From the NCBI RefSeq assembly GCF_019710585.1, contig NZ_JAIFZQ010000004.1, forward strand, positions 1-64,000: DNA of 64,000 bases. Direction: 5' to 3'. This document shows positions 1 to 7,692 of the stretch, piece by piece (within the stretch, counting starts at the first letter, position 1; every line of letters begins with the position of its first letter). The stretch comes from Arthrobacter sp. MAHUQ-56 (lineage in GTDB: Bacteria; Actinomycetota; Actinomycetes; Actinomycetales; Micrococcaceae). The position numbers and the translations under genes are program-made. The notes under the pieces were generated by a model that saw only the letters and a program-made list of their open reading frames with translations, had not been told where the DNA came from and ran no database searches.

Positions 1-1
1 G

Positions 2-91
2 GACAGCCTCAACAACCGGCCACGCCCCACCCTCGGCCTCGCAACCCCCAAGCAGAAATTCAACGAACTCCTCCTCGCCGCAGCAGCCTAA
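2..91 (+). CDS. IS30-family transposase, C-terminal end (partial)
   Basis: Only the last 29 codons are in the window, ending at TAA 89-91. The peptide reads DSLNNRPRPTLGLATPKQ and then FNELLLAAAA, which fits the C-terminus of IS30-family transposases (consensus LNxRPRKTLGxxTPxExF). The family carries out DDE cut-and-paste or circle-mediated transposition. The catalytic residues lie to the left of the window, so integrity cannot be judged. The next gene is on the opposite strand and is intact, so the element does not break it. Confidence 0.8.
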   Translation, partial: DSLNNRPRPTLGLATPKQKFNELLLAAAA

Positions 92-124
92 CCGTTGCAA
101 CCACCACTTGACTTTCCAGGGGCC
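92..124 (+). mobile_element. probable right terminus of the IS30-type element
   Basis: The bases right after the transposase stop (TTGCAACCACCACTTGACTT and on to about 124) are non-coding and unlike the following gene. IS30-family elements end in a terminal inverted repeat a few tens of bases beyond the transposase stop, so the element boundary should lie here. The matching left repeat is outside the window, so the exact end is inferred. Confidence 0.35.
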
Positions 125-165
125 AAAAGGGCAGTTACGGAGCAATCGATGACCGGGGGAATGGC

Positions 166-1455
166 TCAGGCGGCGGCTCTGCGCCGGCGCTGCTGGAGAA
201 CCAGCCCAACGAGGCACAGCGCCACCCCGGCAGCACCCACGGAGACAAACCCGCCGGACGGTCCCATCACGTCGATGAAGACGCCCGCCAGCGGCGAACC
301 GAGTGCCACCCCCGCAGTCAGGGCCGAACCGTACCAGCCCATTGCCTCCCCGCGGCGTTCCTCAGGCACCAGGTCTGCGACCTTTTCGGACGCGGCGGAG
401 AGCACGGGGGCGCACAGGATGCCGGGCAGCAGGGAGACCAGGGCAAGGCTCCACGTGTCCTGGGCGAACGCCATGGGCACCGTCAGCGCGGACATGCCCA
501 GGAGCAGGATGATGGGCGGGACGGGCCGGTGCATGGCGCCATAAATGAGCCCGCCCGCCACCGATGCCGCACACCAAAACAGAAACACGACGCCGATTTC
601 GCGCTGGTGCCCGCCGGTCTCCAGTGCCGCAACAATTCCCACGTCCGTCCCGCTGAGGACCATCCCGGCGCCGGCTGCCACGGCGAACACGGCGGCCACC
701 GTGGACGTGAACCAGGCGAAGTTGCCGGCCACCTTCGCCCGCAGGCCGGATGAATCCGCGGTTCCGGCAGGCACCAGCCCGGCGGCAGCTTCCTGCACGT
801 GGGCCGGGGCGGCGGATACGACAGCGGCTTCCGCTGCACGGCGCTGGTCCTTCGCGCTCTCCAGCGTTTCCTCCCGGCTGCGGGTGGGCGGGTTGAACCA
901 CATCAGGAACAGCCCGGCGAGGGACGTGGAGACGCCCACCACGGTCAGGCCGGCAGTGGTAAAGCCGCTGGTGGCCACCACGGCGCCGGCGGCAGGCCCG
1001 ATCATGAACACGACTTCGGTACTGATCGCATCCAGGGCAAACGCGGTGCGGCGCTGCCCGCCGTCGGCCAGGACCCCCAGCGACTGGCGCACCACGCTGA
1101 AGATGGGCAGCGTCAACAGGCCGCCAACGAAAACAAGGGGAAGCAGCCACTGGTAGGACACATGCGGCACTACGGACCAAATGACGGTTTCCGAGACCAC
1201 GGAAGGAATCAGCGCAGTACGCAGGCCGGCAGTGTCAACACGGCGCCCGCGCCAGGGAGCGCCCACGGCAATACCGATGGTCATCACGGCTGCGGCTGCA
1301 CCGGCCGCCGCATAGCCTTCGCCCAGGGTGAGGACGATGTGCAGGGTGAGCAGCACGCCGGCCGCGGAATGCGGAATGCGGGCAACCATGCCCACCAGCA
1401 GCAGACGCCGGATGGGCCGTACGGCAAGCAACTCCCGGTAGAGAGTGAAATTCAC
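166..1455 (-). CDS. MFS transporter
   Basis: A 429-residue integral membrane protein of the major facilitator superfamily with about twelve hydrophobic helices and a polar central loop rich in Ala, Glu and Arg. The class is proton-coupled efflux; the substrate cannot be told from sequence. I chose GTG at 1455 (VNFTLYRELL) because GGAGGA sits 7-8 bases upstream; an ATG 14 codons earlier has no such site and adds a non-hydrophobic leader. The gene is monocistronic, between the IS30 end and the SseB gene. The C-terminus (QQRRRRAAA) is intact. Confidence 0.8.
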   Translation of the reverse strand: MNFTLYRELLAVRPIRRLLLVGMVARIPHSAAGVLLTLHIVLTLGEGYAAAGAAAAVMTIGIAVGAPWRGRRVDTAGLRTALIPSVVSETVIWSVVPHVSYQWLLPLVFVGGLLTLPIFSVVRQSLGVLADGGQRRTAFALDAISTEVVFMIGPAAGAVVATSGFTTAGLTVVGVSTSLAGLFLMWFNPPTRSREETLESAKDQRRAAEAAVVSAAPAHVQEAAAGLVPAGTADSSGLRAKVAGNFAWFTSTVAAVFAVAAGAGMVLSGTDVGIVAALETGGHQREIGVVFLFWCAASVAGGLIYGAMHRPVPPIILLLGMSALTVPMAFAQDTWSLALVSLLPGILCAPVLSAASEKVADLVPEERRGEAMGWYGSALTAGVALGSPLAGVFIDVMGPSGGFVSVGAAGVALCLVGLVLQQRRRRAAA

Positions 1456-1510
1456 GAAGCGATCCTCCAGGTATGCCGCAGACCGCCCGGGGATCACCCG
1501 CAGTCTGGAG

Positions 1511-2431
1511 CTAGTGGGAAGCGCGCCTCAGCTTGATTTCCAGCGAGTCCACGCGCTCTCCAAACAATACATTCCGGGACCACTCCCCCTGGAGCCCGGC
1601 CACCAGGGCCTGCACTGCGGGGGCATCGAGGCCGTCCTCGAGGTACAGCACCACCTGCAGCTCCGGCCCGGCGCCGCCGCCAGGAACCAGTGAGCCGTCG
1701 GCCGCGAGGGCCTGTACTCCCCCGCCGGGCTTGAGCTCGATGCTGCGGACTGCAGGAAAAGCCTGGGCTCCGCGGCCCATCCCGGCGGCCAGTTCCGGGT
1801 CGAGGTAGGACGGGATCCACTCCTGCTGCTTGGCCAGCGCCCAGACGGCGGGCCGGCGCACCACGAACGTCAGGTCCGCTCCCGGGTCCAGGACCACGAG
1901 TTCGGCGCCTTCTGCCACTGCGGAGAGCGCCGCCCGCGCGGCATACACCGCCACCGGCCGTGCCTCAGGATGCCAGGCGGCCAGGGCTGCTGCGGAGGTG
2001 AAGGCGGGAAGGGCAGTCCGCCCGTCGGCCGCCCGGAGGGTGACCAGCGCCATGTCCGCCTGCTTATCGGCGTGCAGGCCGTGCCCGGTTTCCGCTTCCT
2101 CGGCAAGCTGGGCCACGATGGGGATGAAGACCCTTGCTGTTGCCAGTGCGGCGACCACGTCCGCCTCGCCGCCCGCCCCCTTCCGGAGCGCGGCAACGGC
2201 GGCGAGGTAGCCGGCATCGGCCGTTCCGTCGTCGTCCTCGAAGTTGTGGATCCGGGCGTCTTCCCCGGCCAGGCTGCGCCCGGCCCAGGGCTGTCCCGCT
2301 GAATCCGCGCTCCCGCCCGCCCCCGCCAGGGCAGCGGCAATGTGCCCCGGCAACTGGCGCGCGGCCGGGGTGCCCGGCCTGTCGGAGCCGGGCAGGTCGC
2401 TGGGGCTGGACTGGCCTTCTGAAGCAGGCAT
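1511..2431 (-). CDS. SseB-family protein
   Basis: A 306-residue protein with an N-terminal SseB-like domain (about residues 60-190, alternating beta strands including ARVFIPIVAQL and DMALVTLRAADG) and an SseB C-terminal half (about 200-305, ELQVVLYLEDGLDAPAVQAL). SseB was first named from enhanced serine sensitivity in E. coli; its biochemical role in actinobacteria is unclear. ATG 2431 is preferred over an upstream ATG because GGGAGGG lies about 10 bases before it and because the longer form would run into priA. The stop of priA is 22 bases upstream on the same strand, so co-transcription with the his genes is likely. Confidence 0.75.
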   Translation of the reverse strand: MPASEGQSSPSDLPGSDRPGTPAARQLPGHIAAALAGAGGSADSAGQPWAGRSLAGEDARIHNFEDDDGTADAGYLAAVAALRKGAGGEADVVAALATARVFIPIVAQLAEEAETGHGLHADKQADMALVTLRAADGRTALPAFTSAAALAAWHPEARPVAVYAARAALSAVAEGAELVVLDPGADLTFVVRRPAVWALAKQQEWIPSYLDPELAAGMGRGAQAFPAVRSIELKPGGGVQALAADGSLVPGGGAGPELQVVLYLEDGLDAPAVQALVAGLQGEWSRNVLFGERVDSLEIKLRRASH

Positions 2432-2453
2432 GACGCGGCGGCCCTCCCGGCGC

Positions 2454-3200
2454 CTAGCGGCGGCCGGCGACGTCGAGTGCTTCGGGAAGCGTGAAGGCCC
2501 CGGCATAGAGGGCCTTGCCCACGATGGCGCCTTCCACGCCCAGCGGCACCAGCGAACGCAGCACCTTCAGGTCGTCAAGGCTCGATATGCCACCGGACGC
2601 GACAACGGGCTTGCCGGTCTTCTCCACCATCTGGCGCAGGAGTTCAACGTTGGGGCCCTGGAGCGTGCCGTCCTTGGTCACATCTGTGACCACATACCGG
2701 GAACACCCGGCTTCCTCAAGGCGGTCCAGGACGTCCCAGAGATCTCCGCCTTCCTTGGTCCAGCCGCGGCCGGCCAGCGTGGTTCCGCGGACATCCAGCC
2801 CGACGGCGATTTTGTCTCCGAAACGCTCGATGGCCCGGCGCGTCCACTCCGGGTTTTCCAAGGCAGCAGTACCAAGGTTGACGCGCGCCACGCCCAGGTT
2901 GAGGGCCGCTTCCAGCGTTTCGTCGTCGCGGAGGCCACCGGAGAGTTCAACCTTGATGTCCAGCCGGCCCACGACCTCGCGGAGCAGGTCGGCGTTCGAG
3001 CCGCGTCCGAAAGCTGCGTCCAGGTCCACCAGGTGCACCCATTCAGCACCCTGCTGCTGCCAGTTCAGCGCCGCTTCGAGGGGGGTGCCGTAGCTCGTCT
3101 CGCTGCCCGCCTCGCCCTGGACGAGCCGGACGGCCTGGCCATTGACGACGTCGACGGCGGGCAGCAGTTCAAGTACCGGCAGGTCATATGCGGTGGTCAT
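2454..3200 (-). CDS. priA: bifunctional HisA/TrpF isomerase PriA
   Basis: A 248-residue (beta/alpha)8-barrel that isomerises ProFAR to PRFAR in histidine synthesis. In actinobacteria lacking trpF, the same enzyme also isomerises phosphoribosylanthranilate in tryptophan synthesis. The two catalytic aspartates are visible in [10 protein letters not shown] (about residue 17) and VTDVTKDGT (about residue 174), with phosphate-binding loops ELSGGLRDD and [13 protein letters not shown] lies 5 bases before ATG 3200. The ATG 6 bases earlier overlaps that site, so the shorter start is preferred. It is the last his gene of the minus-strand cluster. Dual specificity is inferred from family and taxonomy, not from a residue visible here. 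Confidence 0.9.
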   Translation of the reverse strand: MTTAYDLPVLELLPAVDVVNGQAVRLVQGEAGSETSYGTPLEAALNWQQQGAEWVHLVDLDAAFGRGSNADLLREVVGRLDIKVELSGGLRDDETLEAALNLGVARVNLGTAALENPEWTRRAIERFGDKIAVGLDVRGTTLAGRGWTKEGGDLWDVLDRLEEAGCSRYVVTDVTKDGTLQGPNVELLRQMVEKTGKPVVASGGISSLDDLKVLRSLVPLGVEGAIVGKALYAGAFTLPEALDVAGRR

Positions 3201-3251
3201 ACTCATCCTTGGTGTTGTTTCTGTCGAGGCAAACGGAAGGCCGGGTGGCGG

Positions 3252-3410
3252 TCAGCCGGCGGGGAGCGTCAGCAGGTAAGCAGCGAGCAGCGACATCGCG
3301 GCCAGGACGCAGAACACAACCTGCGTCCACAACGGCCTGTGCTGCTGCCGGAAAGCGATGGCGCCGCCGATCAGGAGTCCGGCGAGGCCCATCAGCAGGA
3401 CGGACCACAT
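3252..3410 (-). CDS. small two-helix membrane protein in the his cluster
   Basis: A 52-residue ORF whose ATG directly follows the hisH stop (TGA then ATG, no gap), giving clear translational coupling. It has two hydrophobic stretches (about residues 2-20, SVLLMGLAGLLIGGAIAF, and 31-51, VVFCVLAAMSLLAAYLLTLP) separated by a basic polar loop RQQHRPLWTQ. A hairpin membrane protein with a cytoplasmic or exterior loop is predicted. I do not recognise a named family. The ORF is supported by position, its start abutting the hisH stop, and its hydrophobic pattern. The function is unknown; it need not be related to histidine. Confidence 0.6.
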   Translation of the reverse strand: MWSVLLMGLAGLLIGGAIAFRQQHRPLWTQVVFCVLAAMSLLAAYLLTLPAG

Positions 3411-4175
3411 TCAGGCGTCGCTGCCGGTGCCGGTGGTTTCGCTGGTCCCGGGGTGGCTGGCGGCGGGCTTGCGCAGCCCTTCCACCCAGTTGCGCAGCAG
3501 CCGCGCGCCGGCATCGCCGGACTTCTCCGGGTGGAACTGCGTGGCACACAGCGGGCCGTTTTCGACGGCGGCGATGAACGGGCCTCCGTGCTCGGACCAC
3601 GTGACCAGGGGCGGTGCCATCCGGGGCTGAATGACGTCGAAGTTCCATTCCTGCACGCCGTAGGAGTGCACGAAGTAGAACCGTTCGTTCTCGACGCCGG
3701 CAAAGAGTTTGGAGCCTTCCGGAACCTTGACGGTGTTCCAGCCCATGTGCGGAACGACGTCCGCCGGCAGCGCCTCCACCTTGCCGGGCCATTCGCCGAT
3801 GCCTTCGGCTTCGGTGCCGTGTTCCACGCCTGCTTCGAACAGGACCTGGAGGCCGACGCAAATGCCCAGCACTGGCCGCCCGCCTGCAACGCGCCTGCCG
3901 ATGAGCCGGATCCCGTCCACTGCCTTGAGTTCGCGCATGACGGTCTCGAAAGCGCCCACTCCGGGCACCACCAAACCGTCGGCATTGAGCACATCCTCCG
4001 GCTTGGCGCTGAGGATCACCTCCGCACCGGCGCGCTCCAAGGCACGCACGGCGGACCTGACGTTTCCCGAACCGTAATCGAGCACCGTGACGGTCGGCTT
4101 GCCCTCCGGCGAAGGCAGCTTCCGCGAGGCGGAGGGATCGACGATGGCACCGTCCTTGAGGATCTGCCCGCTCAC
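3411..4175 (-). CDS. hisH: imidazole glycerol phosphate synthase subunit HisH
   Basis: The glutaminase subunit of IGP synthase: it releases ammonia from glutamine for HisF. It is a class I glutamine amidotransferase of 254 residues with a nucleophilic Cys in GICVGLQ (about residue 106) and the His-Glu pair in QFHPEKSG (about 228). The oxyanion strand PGVGAF is present. About 25 residues precede the usual family start ([13 protein letters not shown]), and a start nearer to that point is possible. ATG 4175 overlaps the hisB stop by 4 bases. The partner hisF is not in this window. Confidence 0.93.
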   Translation of the reverse strand: MSGQILKDGAIVDPSASRKLPSPEGKPTVTVLDYGSGNVRSAVRALERAGAEVILSAKPEDVLNADGLVVPGVGAFETVMRELKAVDGIRLIGRRVAGGRPVLGICVGLQVLFEAGVEHGTEAEGIGEWPGKVEALPADVVPHMGWNTVKVPEGSKLFAGVENERFYFVHSYGVQEWNFDVIQPRMAPPLVTWSEHGGPFIAAVENGPLCATQFHPEKSGDAGARLLRNWVEGLRKPAASHPGTSETTGTGSDA

Positions 4176-4798
4176 AGCGCGCCCTTGGTGGAAGGGATGC
4201 CCTCTACGCGGGGGTCGGGTTCGACGGCGGCGCGCAGGGCGCGGGCAAAGGCCTTGAACTGCGCCTCGACAATGTGGTGCGGGTCGCGGCCGGCAAGCAC
4301 GTTCATGTGCAGGCAGATACCGGCGTGCAGCGTGATGGCTTCAAACACGTGCCGGGTGAGGGACCCGGTGAAGTGGCCGCCGATCAGGTGGTATTCCTGG
4401 CCTGCAGGCTCGCCGCCGTGGACGAGGTAAGGCCGGCCCGAGACGTCGACTACGGCGTGGGCCAGTGCTTCGTCCAGCGGGACGGTGGCTTCGCCGAACC
4501 TGCGGATGCCTGCCTTGTTGCCGAGCGCCGAGCGCAGGACCTCGCCGAAGGTGATGGCGACGTCCTCCACTGTGTGGTGGACGTCGATGTGGATATCGCC
4601 GGTGGCCTTCACTGTCATGTCGATCAGCGAGTGCTTGCACAGGGCAGTGAGCATGTGGTCGTAGAACGGCACTGAGGTGTCGATGTCCGAGACGCCGGTA
4701 CCGTCAAGGTTGATTTCCACGAGCACGGACGACTCGCTGGTGGCTCGCTCCATGCGGGCTGTCCTGGCCTCGGCGGCGTTCGATCCGGTGGAAGTCAT
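4172..4798 (-). CDS. hisB: imidazoleglycerol-phosphate dehydratase
   Basis: A 208-residue monofunctional HisB that dehydrates imidazole glycerol phosphate to imidazole acetol phosphate. The manganese-binding histidine clusters are visible ([11 protein letters not shown] near residue 72, and [12 protein letters not shown] near 165), as is the typical C-terminal VEGIPSTKG. There is no fused histidinol phosphatase domain, as expected outside enterobacteria. An AAAGGA site lies about 9 bases before ATG 4798. The hisC stop is 75 bases upstream; hisH follows with a 4-base overlap. Confidence 0.95.
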   Translation of the reverse strand: MTSTGSNAAEARTARMERATSESSVLVEINLDGTGVSDIDTSVPFYDHMLTALCKHSLIDMTVKATGDIHIDVHHTVEDVAITFGEVLRSALGNKAGIRRFGEATVPLDEALAHAVVDVSGRPYLVHGGEPAGQEYHLIGGHFTGSLTRHVFEAITLHAGICLHMNVLAGRDPHHIVEAQFKAFARALRAAVEPDPRVEGIPSTKGAL

Positions 4799-4873
4799 GG
4801 TGAAGGATCCTTTTAGGGAGTGGTTGGTTCAAGGCGTCCAGCGCTGCTGCACCCGGAAGCCGCTGTATCAAGT

Positions 4874-5992
4874 CTAGGCGGGAAGCGCGGCCTGTCCGGC
4901 AAGAATGCGTTCCAGTGACGTGAGGAACGCTGTGGTTTCCGCCTCAGTGCCTGCCGTGACCCGGAGGTGGCCGGGGATTCCGACGTCGCGGATCAGCACG
5001 CCCGCGTCCAGGAGTTCCTGCCAGACCTGGTGGGGATTCTCGAGGCCGCCAAAGAAAACGAAGTTGGAATCCGAAGCGGCGGGGGTCAGGCCCATCCGGG
5101 TCAGGCCTTCGACGATGCGGTCCCGTTGCTTCTTGATGTCCTCGACCTCCGCCATCAGCGCTTCCCGGTGTTCGAGGGCAGCGAGGGCTGTTGCCTGCGT
5201 GATGGCGGAGAGGTGGTACGGCAGCCGCACCAGGCGGAGGGCGTCGGTGACTTCCGGGGCTGCAGCCATGTAGCCGAGGCGGGCGCCGGCCAGCGCGAAG
5301 GCCTTGCTCATGGTGCGGGAGACGATCAGCCGCTCCCTGCCGGGCAGCAGGGTCAGGGCGCTGGGCGTACCCTCGTGGGCAAACTCGTGGTACGCCTCAT
5401 CAACGATCACGATGGTTTGGCTTTCCGCCCCTGCGTCGTAGACGGCCTCCACGACATCCAGGCCGAGTCCGGTCCCGGTGGGGTTGTTCGGGGAACAGAG
5501 GAACACGATGTTCGGCTGGAGTTCCCTGACCTGGCGGGCTGCCGATTCTGCGCTGAGGTCGTAGTTCCCCGCGCGTTCGCCGGTGATGTAGCGGGTATCC
5601 GTGCCGCTGGCGAGCAGAGGGTACATGGAGTACGTGGGCGGGAAACCAAGGGCGGTGCGGCCGGGGCCGCCAAAGGCCTGGAGGATTTGCTGCAGGACCT
5701 CGTTGGACCCGTTGGCTGCCCACAGGTTGGACGCGTCCAAACCGTGTCCAAGGTATTCCGCCAGTGCCCGCCGAAGATCTGTGAACTCCCGGTCCGGGTA
5801 GCGGTTCAGTCCCGCAGCGGCCTCGGTCACGGCGGCAGCGATGGCTGCGCGCACATCGGCCGGGACACCGTGGGTGTTCTCGTTGACGTTAAGGAGGATG
5901 GGGACATCCAGCTGGGGTGCCCCGTAGGGGGTGAGCCCGCGAAGGTTGCTGCGGAGGGGAAGCCGGTTCAGACGTTCTAGCTGGTCGTTCAC
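4874..5992 (-). CDS. hisC: histidinol-phosphate aminotransferase
   Basis: A 372-residue PLP-dependent class I/II aminotransferase converting imidazole acetol phosphate to histidinol phosphate. Typical features are NVNENTHG near the N-terminus, CSPNNPTG (about 168), IVDEAYHEF (about 198) and the PLP-lysine motif SRTMSKAFALAGARLGY (about 225-241). The start is GTG 5992, six bases behind a TAAACT box and with no clear ribosome-binding site, suggesting a leaderless mRNA that begins the hisC-hisB-hisH-priA operon. hisD, which often precedes hisC, is absent here. Confidence 0.93.
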   Translation of the reverse strand: MNDQLERLNRLPLRSNLRGLTPYGAPQLDVPILLNVNENTHGVPADVRAAIAAAVTEAAAGLNRYPDREFTDLRRALAEYLGHGLDASNLWAANGSNEVLQQILQAFGGPGRTALGFPPTYSMYPLLASGTDTRYITGERAGNYDLSAESAARQVRELQPNIVFLCSPNNPTGTGLGLDVVEAVYDAGAESQTIVIVDEAYHEFAHEGTPSALTLLPGRERLIVSRTMSKAFALAGARLGYMAAAPEVTDALRLVRLPYHLSAITQATALAALEHREALMAEVEDIKKQRDRIVEGLTRMGLTPAASDSNFVFFGGLENPHQVWQELLDAGVLIRDVGIPGHLRVTAGTEAETTAFLTSLERILAGQAALPA

Positions 5993-5998
5993 CTGAAC

Positions 5999-6004
5999 AG
6001 TTTA
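5999..6004 (-). promoter_or_regulatory. -10 box for leaderless hisC
   Basis: TAAACT on the minus strand, 6 bases before the GTG of hisC. A transcript starting at the usual 6-8 bases from a -10 box would begin at the start codon itself. Prediction only. Confidence 0.5.
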
Positions 6005-6083
6005 GTTGCCTCGGCAACGACCGGAAAATGTGACAGCTTCCGTTCGCCCTCGGCGTGGCTCCGCACGGCCGGGCCCGCCCCGG

Positions 6084-6500
6084 TCAGCGGGTGGGAACGA
6101 AAAGCTGTTGGCCGGGCAGGACGGCACCTGCCGCGAGATTGTTGAGCTGCACGATATCCGCAACAACGTCGCGGGCGTCGCGGCCTGGTGCGACTTCACC
6201 TGCGATGGCCCAGAGGGACTGGCCGGGCTGGACCGTCACAGTCACGGTGGGCGTCAGCCCAAGGTCAGCTGCGGAATCGGAGGCCTTGGCCGGGGAGTTG
6301 AAGAGGCCGGACAAGGACAACAGGAGCACAGCCAGGAGCATGGCCGGGATGCCGATCAGGACGAGCCTGCCGCGGCGGGTCAGTCGAATCCGGCCGGACG
6401 CCGCCTGGCGGACGCGGCGTGCTGGTTCGCGGCGGGACAGCAGTTGCTGCACCGGGAACTGCCGCGGACGGGAAACCTGGGGAAGAGATAAAGCTGACAT
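6084..6500 (-). CDS. LysM-domain membrane protein beside lexA
   Basis: A 138-residue protein with a basic N-terminal cytoplasmic region (RREPARRVRQ), one transmembrane helix (about residues 45-65, LVLIGIPAMLLAVLLLSLSG) and a C-terminal LysM domain (VTVQPGQSLWAIAGEVAPG to LPGQQLFVP), which binds peptidoglycan N-acetylglucosamine chains. ATG 6500 has AGGAGG 8-9 bases upstream; a start 30 codons earlier is less likely. It diverges from lexA, and two LexA-type boxes lie in the shared region. This resembles SOS division inhibitors of actinobacteria (YneA, DivS and ChiZ types) that combine a membrane helix with LysM and sit next to lexA. A division-inhibitor role is an inference. Confidence 0.8.
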   Translation of the reverse strand: MSALSLPQVSRPRQFPVQQLLSRREPARRVRQAASGRIRLTRRGRLVLIGIPAMLLAVLLLSLSGLFNSPAKASDSAADLGLTPTVTVTVQPGQSLWAIAGEVAPGRDARDVVADIVQLNNLAAGAVLPGQQLFVPTR

Positions 6501-6655
6501 GAACTTAGCCCTCCTGGACCAATACTGTGCTGCAACCAAACCGGCCGGGCACCGGCGGAGGTACCCGCCTTCCGCACCCGCCGCGGCCATCCCTCCCGAA
6601 GATCACCCCGGATCTGGTTTTCCGGTGCCATCTTCGAACGGGAAGACGCGGACTA

Positions 6656-6667
6656 GAACACATGTTC
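6656..6667. promoter_or_regulatory. LexA (SOS) box 1, LysM-lexA intergenic
   Basis: GAACACATGTTC is a perfect 12-base palindrome matching the Gram-positive LexA operator GAAC-N4-GTTC. It is about 155 bases upstream of the LysM gene and 225 bases upstream of lexA. Confidence 0.8.
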
Positions 6668-6722
6668 GAACTTTGCTGGTTCAGTTTTAGCACTTATCAA
6701 CGAACAATGTCGAGACTCGCTA

Positions 6723-6734
6723 GAACAAATGTTT
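6723..6734. promoter_or_regulatory. LexA (SOS) box 2, LysM-lexA intergenic
   Basis: GAACAAATGTTT matches GAAC-N4-GTTC with one mismatch and lies 55 bases from box 1, nearer to lexA. Its position fits lexA autoregulation. Confidence 0.6.
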
Positions 6735-6891
6735 GAAAAAGCGATGTGGCTGGCCTAGCTTTGAGAACAAAGAACAACCACCAGGAAAGTTGACCAGCAG
6801 GGTCTGACAATGACGGTGGGGATCCTTCCGGCGGCGCTGTTGGACAGCACGGTGCGGGAGGTCCGGTGGCAACCGAAAGGCATTGGCGTTT

Positions 6892-7626
6892 ATGGCAGCA
6901 GCAGCCGCCGGAGGCAGGACGGCCCCGCAGCACAAGAGGAGCGCCAAGGGCCTGACACCACGGCAGAAGAAGATCCTCGAAACGATCCAGCGCTCAGTCA
7001 ATGAGAACGGATATCCGCCCTCAATGCGCGAGATCGGGGATACGGTCGGCCTCGCAAGCCTTTCCAGTGTGACCCACCAGCTTTCACAGCTGGAAAAGCT
7101 CGGCTACCTCCGCAGGGACCCGAAACGGCCCCGCGCCATGGAAGTGCTGATGCCCCTCACCCTGGACCGTGGCGCAGCCAAGGCCGAGGGTACGCCGTCG
7201 CCGCACGCACCCGGTGCAGGAGCCACCGTAACGGAGCTGCCCACAGCGCTGGATACTGCCATGGTTCCGCTGGTGGGCCGCATTGCGGCCGGCGGTCCCA
7301 TCCTGGCGGACCAGGTGATTGAAGATGTCATGCCGCTCCCCCGCCAGCTCGTCGGCCAGGGTGAGCTCTTCATGCTCAAGGTGGCCGGTGATTCAATGGT
7401 GGATGCGGCCATTTGCGACGGCGACTGGGTGGTGGTCCGGCGCCAGGCTGACGCCGCCAACGGTGACATCGTCGCTGCGCTGCTGGACGACGAGGCCACG
7501 GTCAAGACGTTCCGGCAGCGCGATGGCCACACCTGGCTGCTCCCGCAGAACACGCAGTACGAGCCCATCCTGGGCGACCACGCCACCATCATGGGCAAAG
7601 TGGTCTCTGTCCTGCGCTCACTGTGA
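6892..7626 (+). CDS. lexA: SOS response transcriptional repressor LexA
   Basis: A 244-residue repressor with an N-terminal winged helix (about residues 20-85, [16 protein letters not shown] and [18 protein letters not shown]) and a C-terminal S24 self-cleaving domain. The scissile Ala-Gly lies in GRIAAGG (about 133-134), the catalytic Ser in AGDSMVDA (about 168) and Lys in EATVKTF (about 205). RecA filaments stimulate cleavage and release the SOS genes. ATG 6892 is preferred; a TTG 9 bases earlier in the same frame is possible. The upstream region carries two LexA boxes. The C-terminus runs into a tandem repeat at the stop codon. Confidence 0.96.
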   Translation: MAAAAAGGRTAPQHKRSAKGLTPRQKKILETIQRSVNENGYPPSMREIGDTVGLASLSSVTHQLSQLEKLGYLRRDPKRPRAMEVLMPLTLDRGAAKAEGTPSPHAPGAGATVTELPTALDTAMVPLVGRIAAGGPILADQVIEDVMPLPRQLVGQGELFMLKVAGDSMVDAAICDGDWVVVRRQADAANGDIVAALLDDEATVKTFRQRDGHTWLLPQNTQYEPILGDHATIMGKVVSVLRSL

Positions 7627-7690
7627 TCCGCCGTACCCGCTGATCCGCCGTACCCGCTGATCCGCCGTACCCGCTGATCCGCTGTACCCG
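7624..7690. repeat. 17-bp tandem repeat, four copies
   Basis: The unit TGATCCGCCGTACCCGC occurs three times exactly (7624-7640, 7641-7657, 7658-7674) and a fourth time with one change and one base short (7675-7690). The first three bases of copy 1 are the TGA stop of lexA, and the array fills the gap to the convergent helicase gene. No spacers, so it is a minisatellite rather than a CRISPR. Confidence 0.95.
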
Positions 7691-7692
7691 TC

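Noticed and set aside
7624..7690. Possible CRISPR array
   Set aside because: Units are directly adjacent without spacers, too short, and no cas genes are near.
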